From assembly GCF_022768985.1 (NCBI RefSeq), contig NZ_JALEKL010000005.1, positions 1-34,335 of the forward strand: a stretch of 34,335 bases of DNA. The letters run 5' to 3'. Source of the stretch: Methanosphaera sp. (GTDB lineage: Archaea; Methanobacteriota; Methanobacteria; Methanobacteriales; Methanobacteriaceae). This document shows, piece after piece, positions 7,403-15,903 of the stretch. Within the stretch, counting starts at the first letter, position 1; every line of letters begins with the position of its first letter. The position numbers and the translations under genes are program-made. Below the pieces are notes generated by a model. The model was given only the letters and a program-made list of their open reading frames with translations. It was not told where the DNA came from and did no database searches.

Positions 7403-7687
7403 ATGCAGAAATTTATAGTAGAACTGATAGGAGTATTTAAACAACGAGATTTACCAGAAGATTATGAAAAATTTGTAGAATACAAAGCAACAATTGAAAA
7501 TAAAGAAATCGAAGATAACACACCTATTGCTGTATTAAAAGTAAAAGATACTACAAGTTACCATATCTTATTCTTAGATAGTTACTCCTCAATGGAAGAA
7601 ATTGATAAAGAAATTGAAGAATCACTTGATGGACAAATCTACAACTTCAATATTCGTAACATACTAGAAGGTCATCTCAATGGATAA
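7403..7687 (+). CDS. DUF749 family protein
   Basis: This 94-residue soluble protein resembles the methanogen-specific DUF749 family of unknown function. The pattern seen is an N-terminal strand FIVELIGVFK, a segment YKATIENKEIEDNTPIAVLK and then SYHILFLDSYSSMEEIDKEI, with small alternating strands and helices and many acidic residues. No catalytic motif or cysteine is visible. The ATG at 7403 follows GGAGTGA at 7392-7398. Its last eight bases overlap the start of the DUF2096 gene, so the two are almost certainly co-transcribed and translationally coupled. Family assignment is from remembered sequence pattern. Confidence 0.68.
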   Translation: MQKFIVELIGVFKQRDLPEDYEKFVEYKATIENKEIEDNTPIAVLKVKDTTSYHILFLDSYSSMEEIDKEIEESLDGQIYNFNIRNILEGHLNG

Positions 7688-8228
7688 TCGTGATTCTACA
7701 CAACATCCATTGTATCTTAAATGGACTGTACTAGATCACTTACTTAAAGTTCTTACAAAAACATATGAAATTCCAAAAAACATAATCAAAGATCTTCAAC
7801 TTGCACGTGCTCTTACAAACTTCTACCTTGAAAATCCAGAAGAACCTGATAGATATGCAGAACTTCCACGTATAAATGGACTTCTCAGAGATGTAGAACA
7901 ATACCTTATGCTTATATCAAAAAGCCAGGGTGAGGAATTTGTTAAAGAATGGGAAGAAAAAATTCTTCTTGCATCACAGGGAAAAGAAGTATTTAAGCCA
8001 ATAAAAATACAATCTAAATTTATTGCTGGTATGCCTGCAAACTTTGATTTTGTAAGATTTAATTTCAAAGAACCTATAGCTGAGGAAAGATTTATTGAAG
8101 TATGTGAATATGAAAATGTTATCATTGAATTTGATGATAATGATACATCAATATTTGTCTTTGGTGAAAAACCTCAAATTACAAGTGCTCTTAAAGAATT
8201 AAGTCCATTTTTTGCAGAACAGATGTAG
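7680..8228 (+). CDS. DUF2096 family protein
   Basis: The 182-residue product matches DUF2096, an uncharacterised family of methanogenic archaea. The N-terminal half is helical (PLYLKWTVLDHLLKVL, then IIKDLQLARALTNFYLENPEEPD). The C-terminal half carries the conserved stretch PANFDFVRFNFKEPIAEERF, followed by the strand pattern NVIIEFDDNDTSIFVFG and a final ALKELSPFF helix. It has no signal peptide or membrane segment. ATG at 7680 lies inside the last codons of the DUF749 gene (8-base overlap). Function is unknown. The coupling suggests that the two products act together, perhaps as a complex. Confidence 0.78.
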   Translation: MDNRDSTQHPLYLKWTVLDHLLKVLTKTYEIPKNIIKDLQLARALTNFYLENPEEPDRYAELPRINGLLRDVEQYLMLISKSQGEEFVKEWEEKILLASQGKEVFKPIKIQSKFIAGMPANFDFVRFNFKEPIAEERFIEVCEYENVIIEFDDNDTSIFVFGEKPQITSALKELSPFFAEQM

Positions 8229-8427
8229 AGTATAAAATTACAAATTTTTATTTTTTTTAACCACCATAATTCTTTTTTTTCTTACCTTTTTTTGTTATTA
8301 AATTTTATTAATATTAAAAAATAGATTATTTTACATAGAATTAATTGAAAATAATATTTTTTACTTTTTTAGATTTAAAATAAATTAGATAGAGATTATT
8401 AAATAAAATTAAGGGGAGATTATATTT

Positions 8428-9096
8428 ATGAAAATATTAGCTATTTCAGATATTCACAGTGCTCCTGAGAAGGTATATTCATATCTTGATGGAAATGTTG
8501 TTGATTATATAATAGTTATTGGTGATGTTACAGAGTTTGGTCCTGAAGATCTTTTTATTGATACATTAAATAAATTCTCAGAATATGCACCAGTATATGC
8601 TATCTTTGGAAATTGTGATCCTGAAAATGCAGATTCATTAATTGATAAATCAGAAGCAATTAATATACATAATAGATGTATAAAACTTGAAGATATCACA
8701 CTCGTTGGATATGGTGGATCTAATGTGACACCATTTGACACTCCAAATGAATATAGCGAAGAATGCGTATATGAAAATTTAAGTAAATTTAGTGATGATC
8801 TTAAAGATGATAACTTTACAATTCTTATAACACACGCACCAGCATATGGAACAGGTGCAGATGTTATACCATCAGGAGATCATGTAGGAAGTAAATCAAT
8901 ACGAAAAATTATTGAACAAACCCAGCCAACACTAAATCTATCAGGACATATCCATGAAGCAATAGCAGAAGATAAAATTGGTGAAACAATAGTACTAAAT
9001 CCTGGTGATGTAGCAAGTGATAATGCAGCAATGATAGAACTGACAGATGATGATATTAAAAATAAAAAAGTAAATATTTCAAAATTTAAATTATAA
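8428..9096 (+). CDS. Metallophosphoesterase (calcineurin-like, YfcE/MJ0936-type)
   Basis: The 222-residue protein has the full set of metal-binding motifs of the calcineurin-like phosphoesterase fold: DIH (D8, H10), GDVTEFG (G32-G38), GNCD (61-64), THAP and GHIHE in the C-terminal half. These place two metal ions that hydrolyse a phosphomono- or diester. The physiological substrate cannot be deduced. It is cytosolic, with no signal peptide. GGGGAG at 8413-8418 supports the ATG at 8428. The aryl-CoA ligase gene begins 24 bases after its stop, so it probably heads a three-gene operon. Confidence 0.85.
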   Translation: MKILAISDIHSAPEKVYSYLDGNVVDYIIVIGDVTEFGPEDLFIDTLNKFSEYAPVYAIFGNCDPENADSLIDKSEAINIHNRCIKLEDITLVGYGGSNVTPFDTPNEYSEECVYENLSKFSDDLKDDNFTILITHAPAYGTGADVIPSGDHVGSKSIRKIIEQTQPTLNLSGHIHEAIAEDKIGETIVLNPGDVASDNAAMIELTDDDIKNKKVNISKFKL

Positions 9097-9120
9097 TAAA
9101 AATTAATTAGAGGTTAATAT

Positions 9121-10449
9121 ATGGTACAACTAAGCGATGATGAAGTTTACATATTTAATGAAGAAAGAGAATGTATGAGCCGTGAAGAGCTTAAAGAATT
9201 ACAACTAAGAAGACTACAAAAATCAGTAAAATATGCATATGAAAATGTGGACTTCTACAGAAACTTATATGATGAACATGGAGTATCACCAGATGATATA
9301 AAAACACTAGAAGATATCCAGAAACTTCCATTTATTACAAAAGATGATCTTAGAAAAACATATCCATTCAAACTACAAGCAGCACCAAAAGAAGACTGGA
9401 AAGAAGTACACTCAACAAGTGGAACAACAGGAATTCCAACAGTAGCAGCATATACACAGAAAGATCTTGACATCTGGGCTGAAGTTACAGCAAGAGGACT
9501 TGCAAGTTGTGGTGTTAAAGAAAACAGTATTGTAAATGTAGCATATGGATTTGGACTTTTCACAGGTGGACATGGAGCACAATATGGAGCACAAAAAATT
9601 GGAGCACTAGCAGTTCCTATGTCATCAGGAAATACAAAAAGACAGATAAACTTCCTTAAAGATCTACCAGCAGACTTCCTTTGTTGTACACCATCGTTTG
9701 CATTATACCTTGCTGAATGTATGGAAAAAGAAGGAATGGATCCTAAGCAATTACCACTTAAAGGTGGAGTATTTGGAGCTGAAATGTGGTCTGAGGAAAT
9801 TAGACAAAAACTTGAAGATAAACTTGACATCTCAGCACAAAACATCTATGGATTAACAGAAGTAATAGGTCCTGGAGTATCAACAGAATGTCATATAAAA
9901 GAAGGAATGCACATTGCAGAAGATCACTTCTATCCTGAAATTATTGACCCTGAAACACTCGAAGTACTACCTGAAGGTGAAGAAGGAGAAATAGTTTTCA
10001 CATCCCTTACAAAAACAGGTATGCCTGTAATAAGATACAGAACAAAAGATCTTACATCACTTAACTATGAAAAATGTAAATGTGGAAGAACAACAGTTCG
10101 TATGAATAGAATTAAAGGAAGAAGCGATGACATGCTTAAAGTAAAAGGTGTAATTGTATTCCCTAAACAGATTGAAGAAGTTATCATGAAAGAAGATCTT
10201 CTTGCATCTGCATACCAGATTATTGTTTCAAGACCTGGAACACTTGATGAAATTGAAGTACAAGTTGAAATTGACCAGGCAAACTTTACAGATTCAATGA
10301 TAGATCTTGAAGAATTTAGAAATAAAATTGCTAAAAATATACGTGAAGTAATTGGAATTGGTGTAAAAGTAACACTTGCTGAACCTTACTCAATACCAAG
10401 AAGTGAAGGTAAAGCACAGAGAGTTATTGATAAAAGAGATTTCAGTTAA
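9121..10449 (+). CDS. paaK: Phenylacetate-CoA ligase family protein (aryl-acid AMP-dependent CoA ligase)
   Basis: The 442-residue protein belongs to the PaaK branch of the adenylate-forming enzymes, which join an aryl acid such as phenylacetate to CoA with ATP going to AMP. Seen motifs are the P-loop-like HSTSGTTGIPTVAAYT (97-112), YGLTEVIGPG (about 242-251), YRTKDLT and the hinge RIKGRSDDMLKVKGVIVFP before the C-terminal lid domain. Length is typical. In methanogens this family occurs with ACT-domain proteins and indolepyruvate oxidoreductase and is linked to use of arylacetates for aromatic amino acids. The ACT gene follows after 36 bases, which fits; no ior genes are visible here. Start ATG at 9121 with AGAGGTT at 9109-9115. 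Confidence 0.88.
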   Translation: MVQLSDDEVYIFNEERECMSREELKELQLRRLQKSVKYAYENVDFYRNLYDEHGVSPDDIKTLEDIQKLPFITKDDLRKTYPFKLQAAPKEDWKEVHSTSGTTGIPTVAAYTQKDLDIWAEVTARGLASCGVKENSIVNVAYGFGLFTGGHGAQYGAQKIGALAVPMSSGNTKRQINFLKDLPADFLCCTPSFALYLAECMEKEGMDPKQLPLKGGVFGAEMWSEEIRQKLEDKLDISAQNIYGLTEVIGPGVSTECHIKEGMHIAEDHFYPEIIDPETLEVLPEGEEGEIVFTSLTKTGMPVIRYRTKDLTSLNYEKCKCGRTTVRMNRIKGRSDDMLKVKGVIVFPKQIEEVIMKEDLLASAYQIIVSRPGTLDEIEVQVEIDQANFTDSMIDLEEFRNKIAKNIREVIGIGVKVTLAEPYSIPRSEGKAQRVIDKRDFS

Positions 10450-10485
10450 AATTAAATAAAAAAATTATGGAAGGAGATAGTAATT

Positions 10486-10914
10486 ATGCAACTTAAACAA
10501 GTATCAGTGTTTTTAGAAAATAAAGAAGGAAGACTTCAAAAAGCATTAAAAACACTTGCAGATAATGAAATTGATATAAGAGCTTTATCAATTGCAGATA
10601 CATCAGAATTTGGAATTCTTAGAATGATTGTATCAGAACCAGAAAAAGCAAAAGATGTACTTCAAGATGAATTTGCAGTAAGTCTTGCTGAAGTTCTTGC
10701 AATAGAAGTTGAAGATCAACCAGGTGGACTTGAAGGTGCACTTAGCATACTTACAGATAATAACTTAAATGTTGAATATGTTTATGCATTTGTAGATAAA
10801 ATTACACAAAAAGCTTTAGTTGTTCTTAAAACAGAAGATAATGATAAAGCAACTGAAGTATTAATACAAGCTAATATTTCAGTAATTAAAAGTTCTGATG
10901 CATATACATTATAG
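10486..10914 (+). CDS. Double ACT-domain protein
   Basis: The 142-residue protein consists of two ACT domains, about residues 1-68 and 69-142. The first opens LKQVSVFLENKEGRLQKALK, the second VEDQPGGLEGALSILTDNN; both show the beta-alpha-beta pattern with Gly at the first turn that binds amino acids in regulatory proteins. There is no enzymatic domain, so it is likely a stand-alone sensor. Its position 36 bases after the aryl-CoA ligase is the usual arrangement and suggests that it senses an aromatic amino acid to control that enzyme. AAGGAGAT at 10471-10478 strongly supports ATG 10486. It converges with the thiD-like gene across a 45-base gap containing a run of nine T. Confidence 0.87.
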   Translation: MQLKQVSVFLENKEGRLQKALKTLADNEIDIRALSIADTSEFGILRMIVSEPEKAKDVLQDEFAVSLAEVLAIEVEDQPGGLEGALSILTDNNLNVEYVYAFVDKITQKALVVLKTEDNDKATEVLIQANISVIKSSDAYTL

Positions 10915-10959
10915 AAACTTTTAAACTTCCTTAACCTCCCCAACTTTAATTATTTTTTT

Positions 10960-11745
10960 TTAGAATTTATTTGAAAACTGGTATGGTGTATTGTAAAATC
11001 CATTTCTTATTGCATCTTGTATGTATTCATTTGAAAGCTTACATGCATCAACAATATCATATCCTTGTATTAGTCTACTTGTTAGTGCTGCTGAATAGTT
11101 ACATCCTGTTCCATGGGTATTGTCTGATTTTATTATTTTACCCTCAATTAGTGATATTTCACCATCATGACATACCACATCATTTCCATGCATATGTCCT
11201 CCTGTAATAATACAGTTACACTTTTTATTTAATTTTAATGCAGCATCAATCATATCATCTTGTGTATCTATTTTATGACCTATTATTTCTTCTGCTTCAT
11301 ATACATTAGGTGTTGTTAAATATGCATCCTTTAGCAAATATTTATTAAGACAACTTGCAAAACAATCACCTGCAAGAGTACAGCCACTCTCTGAAATCAT
11401 AACAGGGTCAACAACAGCCTTAAGGTTATACTCACGAATCTTACCAGCCACAGCCTTAACAATATCCTCAGAATATAAAACACCAGTCTTCATATATTCA
11501 ACAGGATAAACATCCATAATTCTATCAATTGCATCTTCAATATAACTTACATCAACTTTTTGAACCATACTTACATTAAATGGATTTTGTGATGTTAAAG
11601 TAGTAGTAACACATGTAGCATAAATTCCATGAGCATGAAAACTTTTCAAATCAGCAAGAATTCCAGCACCACCTGATGGGTCAAGACCAGCAACAGACAT
11701 AGAACACAACTTACCACTAAATTTATCAATCTTCTCTAAAGACAT
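10960..11745 (-). CDS. thiD: Hydroxymethylpyrimidine (phosphate) kinase family protein
   Basis: The protein (261 residues from the chosen start) belongs to the ribokinase-like ThiD family, which phosphorylates 4-amino-5-hydroxymethyl-2-methylpyrimidine and its phosphate in thiamine synthesis. Seen motifs are SVAGLDPSGGAGILADLK near the N-terminus, KTGVL and DPVM in the middle, and the anion-hole motif HGTGCNYSAAL near the C-terminus. A start at 11745 (MSLEKID) is preferred to the ATG at 11763, because AGGAGAGG lies just before it. That start leaves a 20-base overlap with the end of cofC. The larger thiamine protein with a ThiN domain is not present, so this is the short form. An alternative is a pyridoxal/HMP kinase with broader substrates. 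Confidence 0.85.
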   Translation of the reverse strand: MSLEKIDKFSGKLCSMSVAGLDPSGGAGILADLKSFHAHGIYATCVTTTLTSQNPFNVSMVQKVDVSYIEDAIDRIMDVYPVEYMKTGVLYSEDIVKAVAGKIREYNLKAVVDPVMISESGCTLAGDCFASCLNKYLLKDAYLTTPNVYEAEEIIGHKIDTQDDMIDAALKLNKKCNCIITGGHMHGNDVVCHDGEISLIEGKIIKSDNTHGTGCNYSAALTSRLIQGYDIVDACKLSNEYIQDAIRNGFYNTPYQFSNKF

Positions 11746-12412
11746 ATAACCTCTCCTTTCCATGATTATTTAAAACATTAACACCTAACTTTTTAAGATA
11801 CATATATGTATCTGTTAATTTTCCATGTAATAATAACTCGCCAAGATCCTGTGGTGTATTAATATCAAGAGATAAGAAAAATGAATCATACACATTAACT
11901 CTACATCCAAGATCTTCTGCCTCATCAATATGTTTAAAGAAACTAAATTCACCAAACTTTGGAATAAAATCATACTTACCTTTAAAATATAACATATTAG
12001 TTCCACCACCACGAGATGGAGCAATAATAAAATCATACACATCATGATCTTTAATATATTCAATATTACTCCTTGTTATAAGTGGAATATCAGCAGGAAC
12101 AATAACAATATCACAATACTCAAATTCACACTTTGCAAAGTTGATACAATCAAGGAGTGCACAATTAAGATAATTACCACTATGCTCATGTTCCATAAAT
12201 GTTGTTAAATTAAGATCACATCCAAAATCTAGAACTTCTGAGTCCTTACTTGTAATTATAATCTCTTCAACAACACCAGTAATATTTTTAACAATATCCT
12301 TAAGCATACATTTAAGAAGATTCTTACGTTCATCTTCTGAAAGAAATGGTGAAAGACGTGTTTTTGATGTGTTAAAACTTGAAACAGGTATTATTACAAC
12401 TAAATTATTCAT
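11726..12412 (-). CDS. cofC: 2-phospho-L-lactate guanylyltransferase
   Basis: CofC activates 2-phospholactate with GTP to give lactyl-2-diphospho-5'-guanosine, the donor for coenzyme F420 assembly by CofD. The 228-residue protein has the family opening IIPVSSFNTSKTRLSPFLS, a nucleotidyltransferase-type signature like other GT-A fold enzymes, the metal-binding segment DIVIVPADIPLI, and APSRGGGTNMLYFKG. The C-terminal DINTPQDL is also typical. The start ATG at 12412 has no strong ribosome binding site and only a short A/T leader toward the divergent proS gene. It precedes the HMP-kinase-like gene with a 20-base overlap, so the two are coupled even though their pathways differ. Confidence 0.92.
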   Translation of the reverse strand: MNNLVVIIPVSSFNTSKTRLSPFLSEDERKNLLKCMLKDIVKNITGVVEEIIITSKDSEVLDFGCDLNLTTFMEHEHSGNYLNCALLDCINFAKCEFEYCDIVIVPADIPLITRSNIEYIKDHDVYDFIIAPSRGGGTNMLYFKGKYDFIPKFGEFSFFKHIDEAEDLGCRVNVYDSFFLSLDINTPQDLGELLLHGKLTDTYMYLKKLGVNVLNNHGKERLYVFRED

Positions 12413-12517
12413 ATTAAATACTATTGTTATAAAAAAGATAAATAATTAACCCCAACAATCAAGTTTAATATAAAATTTCATTAAAGAAATTTTCTTAAAT
12501 TTTATTATCATAAAAAA

Positions 12518-12530
12518 ACATAAATATATA
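12518..12530 (+). promoter_or_regulatory. Candidate TATA box of proS
   Basis: ACATAAATATATA lies 23-35 bases before the proS ATG, in the 140-base divergent gap with cofC. Its spacing implies a very short leader. An almost identical element, ACATAAATATATAA, stands before the first symporter gene near 17881-17894. Confidence 0.5.
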
Positions 12531-12552
12531 GTAATAATAAAACGGTGAGTTA

Positions 12553-13962
12553 ATGAAAAATTTTAGTGAATGGTTTCATAACATATTAGAAGAAGCAGAA
12601 ATTATAGATTCAAGATATCCAATAAAAGGTATGAGTGTATGGCTACCAAGAGGATTTCAAATAAGAAAAAACATGCTAAATACACTAGAAGAAATGCTAA
12701 ATAAAGAACATGAAGAAGTACTCTTCCCAATGCTTATACCACAAAGTGATCTTGCAAAAGAAGCAATCTATGTAAAAGGATTTGAAGATGAAGTATACTG
12801 GGTAACAAAAGGTGGAGCAAATGAACTTAATGAAAAACTTGCTCTAAGACCAACAAGTGAAACATCAATCTATCCAATGTTTGCTCTATGGGTACGTTCA
12901 CACATGGATCTTCCAATAAAAGTATATCAAACTGTAAGTACATTTAGATATGAAACAAAACATACAAGACCACTAATACGTGTACGTGAAATAACAACAT
13001 TTAATGAAACACACACAGTACATGCAACAGCTGAGGAAGCAGAAGAACAAATGAAAACAGGAATTCAAATCTATTCTGACTTATTTGACAAACTTGCAGT
13101 ACCATACACAATAAGTCAAAGACCAGAATGGGATAAATTCCCAGGATCTGAATATACAATAGCATTTGATATGATAATGCCAGATGGAAAAACACTCCAA
13201 ATAGGAACAGTACACAACCTTGGAACAACATTTGCAAAAACATTTGACATAACATATGAAGATGAACAATCAGAACACCAATATGTATATCAGACAACAT
13301 ATGGACTATCAGATCGTGTAATAGCAGCAGTAATTGCAGCACATGGTGATGAAAAAGGACTTGTTCTTCCACCAATTGTAGCACCTGAGGAAGTAATGAT
13401 TGTACCAATTATCTTCAAAGAAAACCAGGATGATGTACTTGCATTTACAGATGCACTAGAGGCAAAACTACAAGATGCAGGAATACGTACAAAACAAGAT
13501 AAACGTGACATAAGACCTGGTAAAAAATACTATGAATGGGAAAACAAAGGAGTACCACTCAGAGTTGAAGTAGGACCAAGAGATCTTGAAAATAAAAAAA
13601 TTGTATTAAACAGACGTGATACTGGTGAGAAAATATTCATGGACTACAATGAAGATACAGTAGTAGATGATATACAAGCAGTACTTGATCAAATCACAGA
13701 AGATCTTAAAGTAAAATCAAATAAATTCCAGGAAGATAAAACACACTACGTTGAATCACTAAAAGCAGTATCAAAAACCATCAATAAAAAAGGTGGAATT
13801 GTAACATTTAACTGGTGTGGAGATACTGAGTGTGGTAAACAAATTGAAGAAGAATTTAACATAGACATTCTTGGAACACAACCACAAGTTGAAGTTGAAG
13901 GAGAATGTATCCACTGTGGAAAAGAGGCAAAACACAGAGCACTTGTATCAAAAACATACTAA
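12553..13962 (+). CDS. proS: Prolyl-tRNA synthetase, archaeal/eukaryotic type
   Basis: The 469-residue class II synthetase charges tRNA-Pro. Motif 2 is seen in [18 protein letters not shown], followed by [18 protein letters not shown]. The anticodon-binding domain starts near residue 280 (VMIVPIIFK). The C-terminal zinc-like domain has [10 protein letters not shown] and [10 protein letters not shown], and the protein ends with Tyr, as archaeal ProRS enzymes do. Length matches the short archaeal form without the bacterial editing insert. GGTGAG at 12544-12549 supports ATG 12553. It is divergent from cofC and seems monocistronic. Confidence 0.96.
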   Translation: MKNFSEWFHNILEEAEIIDSRYPIKGMSVWLPRGFQIRKNMLNTLEEMLNKEHEEVLFPMLIPQSDLAKEAIYVKGFEDEVYWVTKGGANELNEKLALRPTSETSIYPMFALWVRSHMDLPIKVYQTVSTFRYETKHTRPLIRVREITTFNETHTVHATAEEAEEQMKTGIQIYSDLFDKLAVPYTISQRPEWDKFPGSEYTIAFDMIMPDGKTLQIGTVHNLGTTFAKTFDITYEDEQSEHQYVYQTTYGLSDRVIAAVIAAHGDEKGLVLPPIVAPEEVMIVPIIFKENQDDVLAFTDALEAKLQDAGIRTKQDKRDIRPGKKYYEWENKGVPLRVEVGPRDLENKKIVLNRRDTGEKIFMDYNEDTVVDDIQAVLDQITEDLKVKSNKFQEDKTHYVESLKAVSKTINKKGGIVTFNWCGDTECGKQIEEEFNIDILGTQPQVEVEGECIHCGKEAKHRALVSKTY

Positions 13963-13985
13963 GAATATTATGAAATTCTTTTTAA
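13961..13985 (+). terminator. Short hairpin and T-run after proS
   Basis: AAGAAT (13961-13966, overlapping the stop codon) pairs with ATTCTT (13975-13980), followed by T bases. A notable run of eight C followed by eight T stands further on at 13996-14011, in a window that otherwise has almost no G/C outside genes. Confidence 0.45.
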
Positions 13986-14175
13986 AATATAACCTCCCCC
14001 CCCTTTTTTTTATTACCTTTTTTTTGGGAAAAATATTTTCATGTAAAAATAAGATTATAATTTTTATATCAATAAAATAAGCTAATTTTTTTTTAGAATA
14101 TATATTTAAGAAAAAAAATTATGTAATTGTTTGAAAAATAGTGTAAATAAAATTTTATAAAAAAAGTGTTTGTTT

Positions 14176-14212
14176 TTTAGATAAAAAAAGAATGGAATCT
14201 TTTTTATCTAAA
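14176..14212 (-). terminator. Hairpin between convergent proS and histone gene
   Basis: TTTAGATAAAAAA (14176-14188) pairs perfectly over 13 bp with TTTTTTATCTAAA (14200-14212), with an 11-base loop. It stands 25 bases after the end of the minus-strand histone gene and probably terminates it, or both converging genes, since it is symmetric. Confidence 0.65.
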
Positions 14213-14236
14213 TTATTTTTTTTTAAATTAGCACAC

Positions 14237-14446
14237 TTAGTAGAAGTGTTTTAATGCTAATTCTACGTCTTCTGGCTGAATTGTTTTGCGATCTGCGTGG
14301 TTTGCTAAGTCAATAGCAGCAGTTGCTAATTTTTTTGCGTAAGCTTCTACAGCTTCAACAAGTTTTTCTTCAGCGTTTTTACTAATTCTTTCTGCACCTG
14401 CAGCTTTTGCGATTCTTGTTACTGGTGCTTTTGGTATTTCTGTCAT
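14237..14446 (-). CDS. hmfB: Archaeal histone, HMf family
   Basis: The 69-residue protein is a minimal histone fold: helix 1 (PVTRIAKAAGAERIS), the long central helix (about residues 24-49) and helix 3 (QPEDVELALKHFY), with the signature ADRKTI before it. These proteins wrap and compact DNA as dimers and larger multimers. Length is that of HMfA/HMfB. Several histone paralogues are normal in this order, so the exact symbol is uncertain. GGAGTTG lies about 8 bases before the ATG at 14446, with a TATA-like element about 40 bases upstream. Codons such as GCA, GCT and GAA dominate, as in highly expressed genes. Confidence 0.96.
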   Translation of the reverse strand: MTEIPKAPVTRIAKAAGAERISKNAEEKLVEAVEAYAKKLATAAIDLANHADRKTIQPEDVELALKHFY

Positions 14447-14483
14447 CTTTTTTCAACTCCTATTTTCTATTATGTACTATGTA

Positions 14484-14498
14484 TTATTTAAGTATTTC
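14484..14498 (-). promoter_or_regulatory. Candidate TATA box of the histone gene
   Basis: On the minus strand AAATACTTAAATAAT lies 38-52 bases before the histone ATG, the expected distance for a core promoter with a short leader. Just upstream a small inverted repeat, CCCTA (14508-14512) / TAGGG (14516-14520), could be a regulatory half-site pair. Confidence 0.5.
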
Positions 14499-14590
14499 TT
14501 ATTATTACCCTATTTTAGGGCTATTTTTAGTATATTTTAGCTATTTTTCCATATTTTTTAAGATAATTTTACTAAAAAAAATAAAAAAGT

Positions 14591-14619
14591 ATTAATTAAT
14601 TATTTAATTAATTAATTAA
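14591..14619. repeat. TTAA/AATT tandem repeat at the end of dapL
   Basis: The stretch consists of reiterated ATTA units, interrupted once by TATTT, and overlaps the dapL stop codon. It is self-complementary and could fold as a weak A/T hairpin at the dapL 3' end. Confidence 0.5.
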
Positions 14620-15851
14620 AATTCAAGTTTACTTATTCTTTCCATTGCCTGTTGTGTTTTTTCATATGTGTTGAAAGCTGTAAGTCTTATGTATCCTTCA
14701 CCACTTGGACCAAATCCTGCACCTGGTGTACTTACAACGTTTGCTTCATTTAGAAGTAAATCAAAGAATGCCCAGGAGTCTATGTCATTTGGTGTTTTTA
14801 CCCATATGTATGGTGAGTCTACTCCACCATATACATCAAGTCCTATTGCCTCAAGACTTTCACGTATGAGTTGTGCATTTTTAGCATAGTAGTCGAGGTT
14901 TTCTTGTGTTTCTTTTTTACCTTCTGGTGTGTAGATTGATTCTGCAGCACGTTGTACAGGGTATGATACTCCGTTGAATTTTGTTGATTGACGTCTGTTC
15001 CATAGTGGTGTTAGTTGTACATCTTCACCTTTTGAGTTTTTAATTATTAATTCTTCTGGAACTACACAGTATGCACAACGTGTTCCTGTGAAACCTGCTG
15101 TTTTTGAGTAACTTCTAAATTCTACTGCTACTTCTTTTGCACCTTCTACTTCATAGATTGAATGTGGTACATTTTCAGTTTTGATAAATGCTTCATATGC
15201 TGCATCAAAGAGTATGATTGCATCGTTGTCTTTTGCATAGTCGATCCATTCTTTAAGTTGATCTTTTGTTAGTGTTGTTCCTGTTGGATTGTTAGGGTAG
15301 CATAGGTAGATGATGTCTACATCTTCTTTTGGAAGTTCTGGTACAAAGTTGTTTTCTGCTGTTGCAGGTAGGTATACTATGTTTTCATAGTGTTGTCCAT
15401 CATCACTCATTTCTCCACTACGTCCTGCCATTACATTACTGTCTACATATACAGGATATACTGGGTCTGTTACTGCAATTATGTTGTCTTTTGCAAATAG
15501 TTCTTGGAAGTTTCCTGTGTCACATTTTGCACCGTCACTTATGAATACTTCTGTGTTTTTAAGTTCTACACCTAGTGGTTTGAAGTCATTTTCAATGATT
15601 GCATCAATAAGGAAGTCATATCCTTGTTCTGGTCCATATCCACGGAATTTTTCTGCATCTGCCATTTCATCTACTGCATCTTTGTATGCTTTTATTACAG
15701 TTTTTGATAATGGTTTTGTTACATCTCCAATTCCCATTTTTATAAGATCTACATCTGGGTTTTGATTTTGGAATTCATCTACTCTTCTTGCTATTTCTAC
15801 AAATAGGTAGTTGTTTTGTATTAAGTCAAAGTTTTCATTTACTTTTACCAT
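14616..15851 (-). CDS. dapL: LL-diaminopimelate aminotransferase
   Basis: DapL makes LL-diaminopimelate from tetrahydrodipicolinate and glutamate in one step in the lysine pathway; it is the usual route in methanobacteria. The 411-residue protein is a class I/II PLP aminotransferase. It shows [12 protein letters not shown] (37-48), [11 protein letters not shown], the CYPNNPTG loop (184-191), the PLP-contacting D216 in LFDAAYEAF, and the Schiff-base lysine K250 in [13 protein letters not shown]. All key residues are present and length is normal. It lies between gltX (52 bases upstream on the same strand) and the histone gene. No strong ribosome binding site is clear, though AAGGTGAAAACATGG surrounds the start. 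Confidence 0.95.
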   Translation of the reverse strand: MVKVNENFDLIQNNYLFVEIARRVDEFQNQNPDVDLIKMGIGDVTKPLSKTVIKAYKDAVDEMADAEKFRGYGPEQGYDFLIDAIIENDFKPLGVELKNTEVFISDGAKCDTGNFQELFAKDNIIAVTDPVYPVYVDSNVMAGRSGEMSDDGQHYENIVYLPATAENNFVPELPKEDVDIIYLCYPNNPTGTTLTKDQLKEWIDYAKDNDAIILFDAAYEAFIKTENVPHSIYEVEGAKEVAVEFRSYSKTAGFTGTRCAYCVVPEELIIKNSKGEDVQLTPLWNRRQSTKFNGVSYPVQRAAESIYTPEGKKETQENLDYYAKNAQLIRESLEAIGLDVYGGVDSPYIWVKTPNDIDSWAFFDLLLNEANVVSTPGAGFGPSGEGYIRLTAFNTYEKTQQAMERISKLEF

Positions 15852-15903
15852 GTTTTCACCTTAAATATTTTATTTTTTTTATATATTTTTATTGGAATTG
15901 ATT

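Noticed and set aside
9255-9845. A 196-codon minus-strand frame inside the aryl-CoA ligase gene
   Set aside because: It is antisense to conserved PaaK motifs, is rich in Ser, Cys and Phe as expected for a mirrored frame, and matches no family.
13001-13408. A 135-codon minus-strand frame inside proS
   Set aside because: Leu/His/Gln-rich shadow of a conserved synthetase gene with no start signal.
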